Positions 8,593 through 17,240 of a stretch of 64,000 nt of DNA are shown piece after piece. This DNA is from Erythrobacter sp. (GTDB taxonomy: Bacteria > Pseudomonadota > Alphaproteobacteria > Sphingomonadales > Sphingomonadaceae). The notes under the pieces were generated by a model. That model ran no database searches and was not told the origin of the DNA. It worked only from the letters and a program-made list of their open reading frames with translations. The number at the start of each line of letters is the position of its first letter. Positions within the stretch are counted from its first letter, which is position 1. A program made the position numbers and the translations under genes. Location: assembly GCF_035194505.1 (NCBI RefSeq), contig NZ_CP136573.1, positions 1,475,001-1,539,000 of the forward strand. Reading direction: 5' to 3'.

Positions 8593-9710
8593 TCTGCCAC
8601 CGTAGCATCATCGTCCGCAGGCGCATCACCCTCGTCTGCGCGGATCGCAAAGCGGACACGGTCGACACAGCCGGTCAGCCCCGCCGCCGGTGGCTTGAAG
8701 CGTGCGCGGCGCAACACATTGACAGCCGCTTCGCCGAAGTCGCTGCTGGGTTCAGCGGCAAGCACCTTGATTTCGCCCAGCTCCCCCCACGGCGCGACAT
8801 CATAGCGCACCACCGCCCAGCCTTCGATGGCGCGCTGGCGATAGGGTTCGGGATAGGTCAGCACCGGCTTGCGCTCCCAGCGATCGGGGATTTCGCAGGC
8901 CGTGTTGCCAGCGCTCTCGCTGCCTTCCGGGAGCGGCGGGGCGGCCACCGATGCTGGCGCGGTCCGCCATGAAATGCCGCAGCCGGTGCGCGGCCCGCCC
9001 GCAAAGCGTCCCTTTGACACAGCCGTGCGCACCTCGGCATCGAGCGCCGCATCTCCGGAGCTGATCGCCGTGGCAATCCCAACCGGCTTTCCGCCAGCAT
9101 CAATGTCGTAGCGCACATAGGTCCACACCCGGTCGCCTGCGATCGGGGTGAGTTTGCGGCGATCCGGATAGGCGCGCAGCAGGGGCGCTGCGCTCGGCTG
9201 CTCGCGGCAATTGCCCGGCGCGATCTGCTGCCATCCAGCCTTATCAAGCCGGTTGCCCGGACTGGCACCAAGCCGCGCAATGGTTCGCAGATCGGCTGTG
9301 GCGAGCGGTTGCAGCTGCGGCGTATAGGTGATGCGGCAACCGCGCTGCTCCGCGCCCGTGGCAAAGCGGCTGGCCCGCAGCGCAGGCATGATGTCACGCG
9401 TATCGAAGCGCGATCGCTGGCCTGCGGCAGGCCGGATGTTGAACGCGCGCCCGTCGGCCGCGATATCGAAACTGACGATCATCGGCGCAGGCGGCACCGC
9501 GAGGGCAAGAGCCTGCGGATAGGGGGCGACCAGATCGAGAGCGGCAATGTTCGCGGGCCGATCGCCCGAATCGCCGCAGGTCACCGCGCCCGGCTGCCAA
9601 TCGAGCACTTGCCGTTCAACTGGCCCTGCCGGCAACACCTGTATGGGAGGCGGCATGTCCTGCGGCGCGGCTGCGAGCAGGAGTGACAGGGCAACAACGC
9701 TGGCTGGCAT
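8589..9710 (-). CDS. TonB C-terminal-domain-like secreted protein
   Basis: 373-residue protein with a cleavable-looking signal peptide (MPASVVALSLLLAAAP). The C-terminal ~90 residues match the energy-transducer TonB fold (YPEPYRQRAIEGWAVVRYDV, then ARFKPP). Residues around 190-250 (RVWTYVRYDIDAGGKP, KGRFAGG) and 70-130 (IVSFDIAADGRAF, RASRFATG) look like two further diverged copies. There is no Pro-rich spanning region and no retained N-terminal anchor, so it is unlikely to be a working TonB; it may be periplasmic. Pairs of Cys occur in each copy (for example CRI, CGI, CVDRV). Function unknown. Confidence 0.75.
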   Translation of the reverse strand: MPASVVALSLLLAAAPQDMPPPIQVLPAGPVERQVLDWQPGAVTCGDSGDRPANIAALDLVAPYPQALALAVPPAPMIVSFDIAADGRAFNIRPAAGQRSRFDTRDIMPALRASRFATGAEQRGCRITYTPQLQPLATADLRTIARLGASPGNRLDKAGWQQIAPGNCREQPSAAPLLRAYPDRRKLTPIAGDRVWTYVRYDIDAGGKPVGIATAISSGDAALDAEVRTAVSKGRFAGGPRTGCGISWRTAPASVAAPPLPEGSESAGNTACEIPDRWERKPVLTYPEPYRQRAIEGWAVVRYDVAPWGELGEIKVLAAEPSSDFGEAAVNVLRRARFKPPAAGLTGCVDRVRFAIRADEGDAPADDDATVAD

Positions 9711-9774
9711 ATCGGCAACTCCCGCGAGGCCGCGATGCCCGCACTGCCTGTCTAGCTGCGCCTAAGCCGCTCTG

Positions 9775-10305
9775 TCAAAACGGAATATCGTCATCGAGAT
9801 CGTCGTAGCCGCCGCCAGCAGGCGCGCCGCCGCCCCCAAATCCGCCGCCGCCGCCGCCCGACGAGCCGCCGCCCTGATCCCAGCCGCCGCCACCGCCGCC
9901 GCCGTAGCTGCCGCCGCCCGAACGGCCACCGCCGCCGCCCATACCGCCACCGCCAGCACCGTCGAGCATGGTCATCACCGAGTTCGGTCCGCGCAGCACG
10001 ACTTCGGTCGAATAGCGGTCATTGCCGTTCTGGTCCTGCCACTTGCGGGTCTGGAGCTGGCCTTCGATATAGACCTTCGAGCCCTTCTTAAGGAACCGCT
10101 CGGCAACGCCCGCCAGACCTTCGTTAAAGATCGCCACGGTGTGCCACTCGGTGCGCTCCTGCTTTTCGCCCGAATTGCGGTCCTTCCAGCTTTCAGTGGT
10201 GGCGATGCGCAGGTTGCAGACCTTGCCGCCGTTCTGGAAGCTGCGAACCTCCGGATCGGCGCCCAGATTGCCGATCAGCATGACCTTGTTGAGCGAACCC
10301 GCCAT
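9775..10305 (-). CDS. ssb: Single-stranded DNA-binding protein
   Basis: 176-residue SSB that coats single-stranded DNA at replication forks and recruits partners through its tail. The OB-fold starts MAGSLNKVMLIGNLGADPEV and contains TEWHTVAIFNEGLA. A long Gly-rich linker (about residues 115-160) leads to the acidic tip DDLDDDIPF, the docking site for partner proteins. The linker is encoded by strongly repetitive GCC-rich codons at 9790-9960. It is a single gene, 120 bp downstream of nothing on its strand other than an intergenic gap from the COQ9 gene. Confidence 0.96.
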   Translation of the reverse strand: MAGSLNKVMLIGNLGADPEVRSFQNGGKVCNLRIATTESWKDRNSGEKQERTEWHTVAIFNEGLAGVAERFLKKGSKVYIEGQLQTRKWQDQNGNDRYSTEVVLRGPNSVMTMLDGAGGGGMGGGGGRSGGGSYGGGGGGGWDQGGGSSGGGGGGFGGGGAPAGGGYDDLDDDIPF

Positions 10306-10425
10306 CGAAATACCCTTCCCGTCAATGTCTTGACCACGTGAGCGCCAAGATGCGCTCCGAATCCGAGTCGGGCAATAGGCGACCTTCAGGGGCAGTGCGA
10401 CCGGGGCCGGCGGCTAATCCCCGAC

Positions 10426-11103
10426 TCAACGCGCCGGATAGCGCAGGCGCCCCAGAAACCGCGTCAGGCTCGGCAGTTCGCGGTCCTTGCCGATCAGCTG
10501 GGCCTTCACCTTTTCGAACTTCATCACGCCATCAATGCGCCGTTCGAGGAAGGCGTGGGTATCGGCCTTGCCCTCGCTCTCGTCATTCACGAACACCGCC
10601 AGCGTCGCCGAGTAGATGCCGGCCAGAATAGCGCGCTTGGTGTAGTGGTTGTAATCGGTCGCCGTATCACCCGCGAGCCGCCACATGATGTCGGCCGAAT
10701 GCCAGCCGAGCCTCAGGCCGGTTGCTGCGTTCTGCGGCTGGGCCATCACCGCGAGCGCGCGGCGCACGGCCTCGTCCACATCGGCCACGGCATCGAGCCG
10801 GAAGGCCACCAGCGTGCGGATGCGCTCACGGATTTTCAGCGTCGCGAGCCGCTCTGCCGGCCATTCGGCCTCCATCGCCGCATCGACGCTGGCGATCCAC
10901 GCCGCGATCATGTCCATCGGCTTTGCGCCCGGAAAGGCGAGCCGGGCCACATCGAGATCGCAGCCCGCCATTTCCGCCGCTGCGGTGAGCGCGGTCTCGT
11001 TCCACCCGTCAAAAATCGCGCTGGCCGCGATATCGGGGGCGAGCGCGATGCGCAGCTCGTCGAGCGTCATGTCGGCAAAATCGGCGGGGGCAGTCATGGT
11101 CAT
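10426..11103 (-). CDS. COQ9 family protein, ubiquinone biosynthesis accessory factor
   Basis: 225-residue COQ9-type lipid-binding protein, known from mitochondria and alphaproteobacteria to aid ubiquinone hydroxylation steps. TetR-like helical fold; family stretches seen are LGWHSADIMWRLAGDTATDYNHYTKRAIL and AFLERRIDGVMKFEK. The ATG at 11103 lies directly after the stop of the ankyrin gene (11105); ATG 11097 is an equally good start, and an in-frame codon further upstream (11157) would overlap the neighbour. It probably works with the ubiB/ubiE pair found elsewhere in the window. Confidence 0.9.
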   Translation of the reverse strand: MTMTAPADFADMTLDELRIALAPDIAASAIFDGWNETALTAAAEMAGCDLDVARLAFPGAKPMDMIAAWIASVDAAMEAEWPAERLATLKIRERIRTLVAFRLDAVADVDEAVRRALAVMAQPQNAATGLRLGWHSADIMWRLAGDTATDYNHYTKRAILAGIYSATLAVFVNDESEGKADTHAFLERRIDGVMKFEKVKAQLIGKDRELPSLTRFLGRLRYPAR

Positions 11104-11104
11104 G

Positions 11105-11755
11105 TCAGAAGGAAGGTCCGTATCGGCGTTCGGGTTGCTTGCCGGCGCGCTTGGCATCGGCTTCGGCGAAGACCTGTTTCAAAAGCGCATTGCCGCTCAT
11201 TAGTTCCATGTACTGGCGCGCCGAACGGCCCGAATTGTCATTATGTTCGGGGTCTGCGCCCTTGGCCAGCAGCACGCGCGCAAGCTCGGGATTGCGCTGG
11301 TGCACGGCGGCGATCAGCGGGGTTTCGCCGGTCTGATCGGCAACGTTGACATCGGCCCCGGCCTTGATGAGCGCCTCGACCCCGTCGATGAAGCCCATCG
11401 AGGTGGCGAGCTGGATCGGGGTGACGCCCTTCTTGTTGCGGATATTGGGATCGGCCCCGCGCTGGGTGAGAAAGCGGATCCACAGCACATCACGCCGTGC
11501 CACGACGATGTGGAGACCCGTGTCGCCGTTGGAAATGTCGCGGGTGTTGACGATGGTGGTGCCCGGCTTGTTGAGCATGTCGGTGGCCTTGTCGCCGTCC
11601 CGCTCCTTCACCGCTTCGAGGAACTGGTAGCCTTCCGACTGGAACTGCGCAGCCGCAGGCACGGCCAGCACCAACGCCAGAAGAGCACTGGCAATCCCCG
11701 CCCGGCTTCCTAACTTGCGCAAAACATCCAAGCCCAAGGTGTGATCCTTTCGCAT
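11105..11755 (-). CDS. Secreted ankyrin-repeat protein
   Basis: 216-residue protein with an N-terminal signal peptide (ASALLALVLAVPAAAQ) and about four ankyrin repeats between residues 70 and 190 (GDTGLHIVVARRD, KGVTPIQLATSMGFIDGVEALIKAGADVN, GETPLIAAVHQRNPELARVLLAKGADP). Likely periplasmic, binding an unknown protein. Similar ankyrin proteins commonly accompany COQ9 in related bacteria (my recollection of family context). It precedes the COQ9 gene by one base and is divergent from the SCO gene. Confidence 0.85.
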   Translation of the reverse strand: MRKDHTLGLDVLRKLGSRAGIASALLALVLAVPAAAQFQSEGYQFLEAVKERDGDKATDMLNKPGTTIVNTRDISNGDTGLHIVVARRDVLWIRFLTQRGADPNIRNKKGVTPIQLATSMGFIDGVEALIKAGADVNVADQTGETPLIAAVHQRNPELARVLLAKGADPEHNDNSGRSARQYMELMSGNALLKQVFAEADAKRAGKQPERRYGPSF

Positions 11756-11844
11756 TCCACTGTAACATGGCCCCCTATGGGAGTGCCAATGCCATCCTCC
11801 GCCGCGCGATGCGCAGCCTTTCGCAAGCCCCCGGTTAGCAGACC

Positions 11845-12471
11845 ATGAACCGCATCAACAAGCCCCAGACCAAGCCCACGCACCGCATCACCCTCCTCCT
11901 TGCCGCCGCCGCTGCTGCCCTGACGCTCAGCGCCTGCGGGAGCGGCGCGCCTGCGGCCGAGCCGCCGCTGGCGGGCGCGGCGATCGGCGGGGACTTCGCG
12001 CTGACAGGCAGCAAGGGCGAGACCGTCCGCTGGGCCGATTTCGCGGGCAAGTACCGCGTGGTCTATTTCGGCTATGCCTTCTGCCCCGATATCTGCCCCA
12101 CCGACATGCAGCGCGTGGCGCAGGGGCTGAAGGTGCTGAAAGGGCAGGATCCCGACAAGGCGGCAAAGATCCAGCCGATCTTCATCACCATCGATCCCGA
12201 GCGCGACTCCCGCGAAGTGGTGGGCGAATTCGCCGCCGCCTTCTCGCCCGACATCATTGGCCTCACCGGCACGCCCGATCAGATCGCGGCGACGGCCAAG
12301 GCGTTCAAGGTGTTCTATGCCAAGGGCGAGGCGGTGCCGGGCGGAGGCTATCTCGTCGATCATTCGAACATCGTCTACCTGTTCGGCCCCGCGGGCGAAC
12401 CGCTGGCAACCCTGCCGGTGGACCAGGGCGCGGACGCAGTGGCGGCGGAACTCGATAAGTGGGTGAACTGA
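11845..12471 (+). CDS. SCO1/SenC family copper-binding lipoprotein
   Basis: 208-residue membrane-anchored thioredoxin-fold protein that delivers copper to the CuA centre of cytochrome c oxidase. The lipobox is LTLSAC (Cys31). The copper site is complete: Cys80 and Cys84 in FCPDICPTD plus His173 in VDHSN. The start ATG 11845 opens a basic N-region followed by a hydrophobic core. It begins a plus-strand run with YcgN and a YgjP-like metalloprotein; its last 13 bp overlap the next gene. Confidence 0.93.
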   Translation: MNRINKPQTKPTHRITLLLAAAAAALTLSACGSGAPAAEPPLAGAAIGGDFALTGSKGETVRWADFAGKYRVVYFGYAFCPDICPTDMQRVAQGLKVLKGQDPDKAAKIQPIFITIDPERDSREVVGEFAAAFSPDIIGLTGTPDQIAATAKAFKVFYAKGEAVPGGGYLVDHSNIVYLFGPAGEPLATLPVDQGADAVAAELDKWVN

Positions 12472-12941
12472 GGGACCGCTTCTGGGAGCTGGAACTGGGC
12501 GCGCTGACCCGCGCCGAATGGGAGGCGCTGTGCGACGGCTGCGGGCGCTGCTGCCTGCACAAGATAGAGGATGCCGATACCGGCGAGATTCTCGACACCA
12601 ACATCGCCTGCCGCCTGCTCGACACCGGCACCGCGCAGTGCAGCGATTACAAGAATCGCAAGGCCTTCGTCCCCGATTGCCTGCGCCTGACGCTCAGGAT
12701 CGTCGAGCAGGTCAGCTGGCTGCCCTCGACCTGCGCCTACCGCCTGCGCGCCGATGGCCGTCCGCTGCCAGGCTGGCATTACCTCGTCAGCGGTGATCGC
12801 GATGCGGTGCGGCGGGCGGGCGTATCGGTGGTGGGCCGGGTGGTGAGTGAGACCGATGCCGGGCCGCTCGAACATCACATCGTCGAATGGCCCTCCCCCA
12901 AGACCTACCGGCTCACGGCGGACGGGGAGGAGGCGGAATGA
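12459..12941 (+). CDS. YcgN/UPF0260 family cysteine-cluster protein
   Basis: 160-residue protein of the UPF0260 family, proposed to bind a metal or iron-sulfur centre through clustered cysteines. The Cys-rich motif CDGCGRCCLHKIED lies near residue 25, with further Cys at CRLLD, CSDYKNRK, CLRLT and STCAYRL. The GTG at 12459 is used, giving a 13-bp overlap with the SCO gene; a GTG one codon later is possible. Its stop overlaps the next ATG (ATGA). Function not established. Confidence 0.87.
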   Translation: MGELRDRFWELELGALTRAEWEALCDGCGRCCLHKIEDADTGEILDTNIACRLLDTGTAQCSDYKNRKAFVPDCLRLTLRIVEQVSWLPSTCAYRLRADGRPLPGWHYLVSGDRDAVRRAGVSVVGRVVSETDAGPLEHHIVEWPSPKTYRLTADGEEAE

Positions 12942-13660
12942 TCGACTGGCTGCGCCGCCCGCCGCTCGAACCCGAGCTGGAGCTGGCCGGACAAACCGTG
13001 CCGATCGTGCTGCGCCGGATGCGCCATGCACGGCGGTTGACGCTGCGGCTGGCGCCCGATGGCAGCGAGGTGCGCATCAGCCTGCCCGCCTGGGCCGAGG
13101 CGCGCGAGGCGATTGCCTTTGCCCATGCCCGCGCCGACTGGCTGGCGCAGCAGCTCGCCCGCCTGCCCGCGCGCGCGGCGCCGGTGCCGGGCGGCGCGGT
13201 GCATTATCGCGGCGCGGCGCTCAGGCTGGAATGGGAGGCCCGCGCGCCCCGCCGTCCGGCGCTTGCGGACGAGGCCTTGCGGCTCGGCGGGCCGGAAGCC
13301 GGCCTCGAAACCCGCCTGCGCCGCTGGCTCGAGGCCGAGGCGCTGCGGCTGTGCGAGGATGACATGCGCGACTATTGCGCCGCCGCCGGGCTCGATCCGG
13401 TGCCGGTCGGCCTCACCCGCGCGCAACGCCGCTGGGGCTCGTGCTCCGACAAGAGCCGCATCCGCATCAACTGGCGGCTGGTGCAGGCCCCCGATTTCGT
13501 GCGCCGCTCGGTGGTGGCGCATGAGGTCGCGCATCTCGTCCATTTCGATCACAGCCCCGCCTTCCACGCCCTGCTCGGCCGGATCTACGAAGGCGACATC
13601 CGCAGCGCCGACCAGTGGCTGCGCGAACACGGGCGCGGCCTCTATGCAAGTTTCGGCTAG
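12938..13660 (+). CDS. YgjP-like zinc metallopeptidase (DUF45/M48-like)
   Basis: 240-residue protein of the DUF45/YgjP family, a predicted zinc-dependent peptidase. The HExxH site is HEVAH at residues 195-199, with a third ligand His in HFDHSPAFH downstream; the family block RRWGSCSDKSRIRINWRL precedes it. The start is the ATG at 12938 overlapping the YcgN stop (ATGA). Substrate unknown. It follows SCO and YcgN in a compact plus-strand run. Confidence 0.9.
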   Translation: MIDWLRRPPLEPELELAGQTVPIVLRRMRHARRLTLRLAPDGSEVRISLPAWAEAREAIAFAHARADWLAQQLARLPARAAPVPGGAVHYRGAALRLEWEARAPRRPALADEALRLGGPEAGLETRLRRWLEAEALRLCEDDMRDYCAAAGLDPVPVGLTRAQRRWGSCSDKSRIRINWRLVQAPDFVRRSVVAHEVAHLVHFDHSPAFHALLGRIYEGDIRSADQWLREHGRGLYASFG

Positions 13661-13692
13661 AGCGCGCAGCCCCCACGCCCTATAGAGGGGCC

Positions 13693-14139
13693 ATGCTGTC
13701 CAAGTCCCGCTTCAACCCCGCGCCGGGCTTTCTCGATCTGTGGAACGAGATCCGTCGGCCGCGCCCTTATCGCTGGACCTTCCTTGCCGCCTCGGTGCTG
13801 CCGGTGGCGGGGATCCTGTGGTGGGCGGTGAGCCAAGTCGAATACAAGGCGCCCGAGCGGCCGCAGATCGACTATATCACCAGCTTCGCCCCTGATCGCA
13901 GCGACGCGGAGATCATCGCCAGCAACCGCGCCAATCAGGAGGTGAAGGAGCTGCGCGAGGCTGCCGAGGCGGACATCGCCGAGCGCAAGCGCAACATGTA
14001 CAAGGCGCTGGGCGCGGCGGCGGGCATGGATGTCGATGCCATCGAAGCCAAGGCCGAAGCCGAGCGCGCTGCCGAAGCGGCCGCCGAGGAGAAGCGCCGG
14101 GCCGAACTGTTCGGCGCTGCCAGGGACCAGGGCCAATAG
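13693..14139 (+). CDS. Single-pass membrane protein with C-terminal coiled coil
   Basis: 148-residue protein not tied to a named family. Residues 1-30 are basic and cytosolic (LWNEIRRPRPYRW), one transmembrane segment follows (TFLAASVLPVAGILWWAV), then an Ala/Glu/Lys/Arg-rich region from about residue 75 to 145 that should form a long coiled coil. The start is the ATG at 13693; the frame is open upstream but without a start in good context. It sits between the YgjP gene and ribD. Related short proteins occur near ribD in sphingomonads, from memory. Confidence 0.75.
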   Translation: MLSKSRFNPAPGFLDLWNEIRRPRPYRWTFLAASVLPVAGILWWAVSQVEYKAPERPQIDYITSFAPDRSDAEIIASNRANQEVKELREAAEADIAERKRNMYKALGAAAGMDVDAIEAKAEAERAAEAAAEEKRRAELFGAARDQGQ

Positions 14140-14168
14140 CCAGCCTCGCGCCTACCGATCACGACTGG

Positions 14169-15119
14169 ATGGCCGCCGCGGCGCGGCTCGCCTTGCGCGC
14201 CCGCCCGCTGTCGAGCCCCAATCCGGGCGTCGCCGCGCTGGTGGTGCGCGATGGCCGCGTCATCGCGCGCGGGTGGACGGCTCAAGGCGGACGCCCTCAT
14301 GCTGAAGCCGCCGCGCTGGCAGGCCTCGCGCCGCAAGTGCTGGCCGACGCAACGCTCTACGTCACGCTTGAACCCTGCGCCCACCCTTCTGAGCGCGGGC
14401 CTGCCTGCGCCGATCTGATCGTCGCCGCCCGCCCTGCCCGCGTCGTCATCGGCCAGCACGATCCTGATCCGCGCACCGCAGGCAAGGGCCGCGCGCGGCT
14501 GGAGGCGGCGGGTATTGCCACCACCCTGCTCGATGATGCCGCCTCGGCCGCCAGCCTTGCGGGCTTTCTCGCGCGCGAGACGCTCGGCCGCCCGTGGGTG
14601 ACCTTGAAGCTCGCCACCTCATTGGACGGCTGCATCGCGCTTGCCGATGGGACCAGCCGCTGGATCACCGGAGAGGCGGCGCGCGCCCATGTCCACGCCC
14701 GCCGCGCGCAGCATGACGCGATTCTGGTCGGCGGCGGAACATGGCGCACCGACGCTCCGCGCCTTGATGTGCGCCTGCCGGGGCTGGAGGCGCGCTCGCC
14801 CGCCCGCGTGGTGCTGACACGGGGAGACGCACCCGCAGGCGTCACCGCCATCGCCAGCCCCCAAGCCATCGCCAGTCTTGAGGGCGTACAATATCTCTAT
14901 GTCGAAGGCGGCGCAGAGACGGCGGCGGCCTTTCTTGCGGCCGATCTGGTCGACGAGTTGCACCTCTACCGCGCGCCGATCCTAATCGGTGACGGCAAGC
15001 GGGCGTTGGGCGCGCTCGGCCTTGCCAGCCTCGATGCCGCCCATGGCCGCTGGCACGCGTCAGAGCACCGCCAGCTTGGCAGCGATGAATTCACCGCCTA
15101 TCTCCGCCGCCGCAGCTAG
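14169..15119 (+). CDS. ribD: Bifunctional riboflavin deaminase/reductase RibD
   Basis: Two-domain enzyme making 5-amino-6-ribitylamino-uracil phosphate in riboflavin synthesis. The deaminase half has the zinc motif HAE (residues about 43-45) and a Cys pair in PCAHPSERGPAC, with nine residues between the cysteines against eight in the usual GRTPPC form. The reductase half starts near residue 145 (PWVTLKLATSLDGCIA) and includes ILVGGGTWRTD. The first ATG is 14169, but codons just upstream read TDHDW, which is conserved in RibD, so the true start may be a non-ATG codon a little upstream. ribE follows after 16 bp. Confidence 0.93.
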   Translation: MAAAARLALRARPLSSPNPGVAALVVRDGRVIARGWTAQGGRPHAEAAALAGLAPQVLADATLYVTLEPCAHPSERGPACADLIVAARPARVVIGQHDPDPRTAGKGRARLEAAGIATTLLDDAASAASLAGFLARETLGRPWVTLKLATSLDGCIALADGTSRWITGEAARAHVHARRAQHDAILVGGGTWRTDAPRLDVRLPGLEARSPARVVLTRGDAPAGVTAIASPQAIASLEGVQYLYVEGGAETAAAFLAADLVDELHLYRAPILIGDGKRALGALGLASLDAAHGRWHASEHRQLGSDEFTAYLRRRS

Positions 15120-15135
15120 CAAGGACTTGCCCACC

Positions 15136-15759
15136 ATGTTCACCGGTATCGTCACCGCCATCGGCACCATCGCCAGCGTCCACCAGCGCGGCGACATGCG
15201 CCTCAAGATCACCGCCCCGCTCGATCCGGCGCGGATCGATATCGGCGCTTCGATCGCGTGCTCGGGCGTGTGCCTCACCGTGGTCGAACGCGGCGGGACG
15301 GCGGGCGATGCGTGGTTCGAGGTCGATGTCTCGGGCGAGACCATCAGCCGCACCGTGCCCGCCATGTGGGAGCAGGGCGCGCGCCTCAATCTCGAACCCT
15401 CCCTGCGCCTCGGCGACGAGCTGGGCGGCCATATCGTCACCGGCCATGTCGATTCGGTGGGCGAGGTGGTGCTGGTGGCGCAGGAAGGCGGCAGCTGGAA
15501 AGTGGCGATCCGCGCGCGAGCCGAAATGAGCCCCTTCATCGCGGAGAAGGGCTCGATCACGGTCAACGGCGTGTCGCTCACAGTCAACGACGTGCGCGAC
15601 CGGCCCGATGGCACCTGCGACATGCGGCTCAACATCATCCCCCACACCGCCGAGGTGACGACGCTGGGCGCGCTCAAGGAAGGCGATCAGGTCAACCTCG
15701 AGATCGACGTGCTGGCGCGCTATCTGAAGCGCATGCAGAGCCTCGCCGCAAAGGGGTGA
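15136..15759 (+). CDS. ribE: Riboflavin synthase alpha chain
   Basis: 207-residue riboflavin synthase, which dismutates two 6,7-dimethyl-8-ribityllumazine molecules. It shows the two tandem lumazine-binding domains: MFTGIVTAIG with SGVCLTV in the first, and GGHIVTGHVD with SITVNGVSLTVN in the second. Start ATG 15136 gives the canonical MFTGIV; the frame is open upstream inside ribD. With ribD it forms a two-gene riboflavin unit; no FMN riboswitch was seen upstream. Confidence 0.96.
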   Translation: MFTGIVTAIGTIASVHQRGDMRLKITAPLDPARIDIGASIACSGVCLTVVERGGTAGDAWFEVDVSGETISRTVPAMWEQGARLNLEPSLRLGDELGGHIVTGHVDSVGEVVLVAQEGGSWKVAIRARAEMSPFIAEKGSITVNGVSLTVNDVRDRPDGTCDMRLNIIPHTAEVTTLGALKEGDQVNLEIDVLARYLKRMQSLAAKG

Positions 15760-15846
15760 GCGGGGGCTAGGTCAGCGGGCAAAACCGCGATTTTCTCTCC
15801 CGCCGATTGGTGATATCCGGCAACCACAATCGAGGGGGGAAACCGG

Positions 15847-16668
15847 ATGGGAAATGCAGCTGGGCTCGCGCAGGCGGGCGGGCGCATCGATTATTTCAGC
15901 GGCACACCGCGCGCCGACGCAATCGATCGCTGGATCTATGTCGCAATGGCGGGCGGATTTCTGGCGATAACCCTTGCCGGTTTCGTGCCGGATTCCTTCG
16001 AGATGGTCGCTGCCGTGAAGGACGGAACCCACCCGCCCATGACAACGGTTCTGCACCTTCACGCCGTGCTGATGGGCAGTTTTCTGCTGCTCCTCCTCGC
16101 CCAGACATGGCTCGCCGCGACGGGGCGGATCAAGGGGCACATGCAATTGGGGCTGACCGCGTTGGTGCTGGTGCCTGCGCTGGTGATCGTGGGCACCATG
16201 CTGGCCGCCGAAAGCTACCGTCAGGTCGCCGAGGTCGCCACCAGCGCCGCCCCCGATCTGCGCGCCTCCGCCGAGGCGACGGTGCTGCGCAAGGAGAACA
16301 TTCTTCTCAGCCAGCTGCGTGCAGGGCTGCTGTTCCCGCTGTTCATCGCGCTGGCCATGCTCGCGCGCCATTCGGACCCGGGCTTTCACAAGCGCATGAT
16401 GATCCTCGGCACCGCGAGCGTCATGGGCGCGGCAATTGCCCGGGTGCCGGGGCTGCCGACCAGCGCGCCGCATTCACCGATCAGCACCGAGCTTTACATC
16501 CTGCTGCTCGCTGTGCCGATGTTCGCGCGGGATCTGCTGCGCAACGGCTATGTCCACCGCGCCTATTGGGTGTGGCTGGCGATCATCCTGCCGACCCAGA
16601 TCACCATGCTGGTGCTGTGGGATACGCCATGGTGGCACAGCGTCGCGCGGGCGGTGCTGTCGGCCTAG
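15847..16668 (+). CDS. Multi-pass membrane protein of unknown function (DUF2306-like)
   Basis: 273-residue integral membrane protein with about six to seven hydrophobic segments. A histidine pair in helix 2 (TVLHLHAVLMGSF), a KGHMQLG loop and a later HRAYWVW segment resemble small haem-free membrane proteins of the DUF2306 type, but I cannot assign a family with confidence. It begins at ATG 15847 after a purine-rich GAGGGGGGAAAC. It ends one base before the convergent GNAT gene. Confidence 0.75.
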   Translation: MGNAAGLAQAGGRIDYFSGTPRADAIDRWIYVAMAGGFLAITLAGFVPDSFEMVAAVKDGTHPPMTTVLHLHAVLMGSFLLLLLAQTWLAATGRIKGHMQLGLTALVLVPALVIVGTMLAAESYRQVAEVATSAAPDLRASAEATVLRKENILLSQLRAGLLFPLFIALAMLARHSDPGFHKRMMILGTASVMGAAIARVPGLPTSAPHSPISTELYILLLAVPMFARDLLRNGYVHRAYWVWLAIILPTQITMLVLWDTPWWHSVARAVLSA

Positions 16669-16669
16669 A

Positions 16670-17230
16670 TCAGGCAGCCAGCGGCCCGCTCGCAAAACTC
16701 TCGCGGGTGATGACATAGGTGAGGTGCGGGATCACTTCCCCGCCCGCCATGATGCGCTCCTCTCGCCTGTCGGTGAGCCTTGCGCCGATCCGCGCCATTG
16801 CGGTGCTCGAGCGGGTGTTGGTCTCGCCGACCATAAAGCGCACCTCGGCGACGTGTGCGAGCGCATGGGCGAGCATCAGCCGCTTCATGGCGTGGTTGAA
16901 GGTGCCGCCCCAATGGCTGCGCGCCAGAAACGTCCAGCCGATCTCGACCGAGCCGCCATCGGCCTCTTCCAGCCCTTGAAAGCGCGAGGAGCCGATGATG
17001 CGTTCAGCATTTGGGCCGCTGGACTTGTCGATCACCACCAGCGCGCCCGCGTTCGCCAGCGCGTCCTCGAAGAAGGCGCGGAATACCGGCTCCTGCCAGC
17101 GGTCATGCGCGGGGTGCTGGGCCCAGATCAGCGGATCGGAGGCGACCGCGAAGAGCGCGTCCCAATCGTCAGGCCGCAGCGGGCGCAAGCGCAGGCGCTC
17201 GTCCTCCAGCACCGGCTGGCGGTCGAGCAC
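16670..17230 (-). CDS. GNAT-family N-acetyltransferase (RimJ/RimL-like)
   Basis: 186-residue acetyltransferase of the RimJ/RimL branch, which acetylates ribosomal proteins, small molecules or antibiotics. N-terminal ERLRLRPLRPDDWDALF, central SVEIGWTFLARSHWGGTFNHAMKRLML and NTRSSTAMARIGA are typical; the acetyl-CoA loop is less canonical (no RxxGxG/A), as in this subgroup. It is 10 bp downstream of the aminotransferase gene on the same strand and may be co-transcribed. The acceptor is unknown. Confidence 0.87.
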   Translation of the reverse strand: MLDRQPVLEDERLRLRPLRPDDWDALFAVASDPLIWAQHPAHDRWQEPVFRAFFEDALANAGALVVIDKSSGPNAERIIGSSRFQGLEEADGGSVEIGWTFLARSHWGGTFNHAMKRLMLAHALAHVAEVRFMVGETNTRSSTAMARIGARLTDRREERIMAGGEVIPHLTYVITRESFASGPLAA

Positions 17231-17240
17231 TGCGCGCGTC

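Noticed and set aside
9790..9960. Dense GCC/CCG repeats
   Set aside because: They encode the Gly-rich linker of SSB on the other strand, not a separate repeat element.
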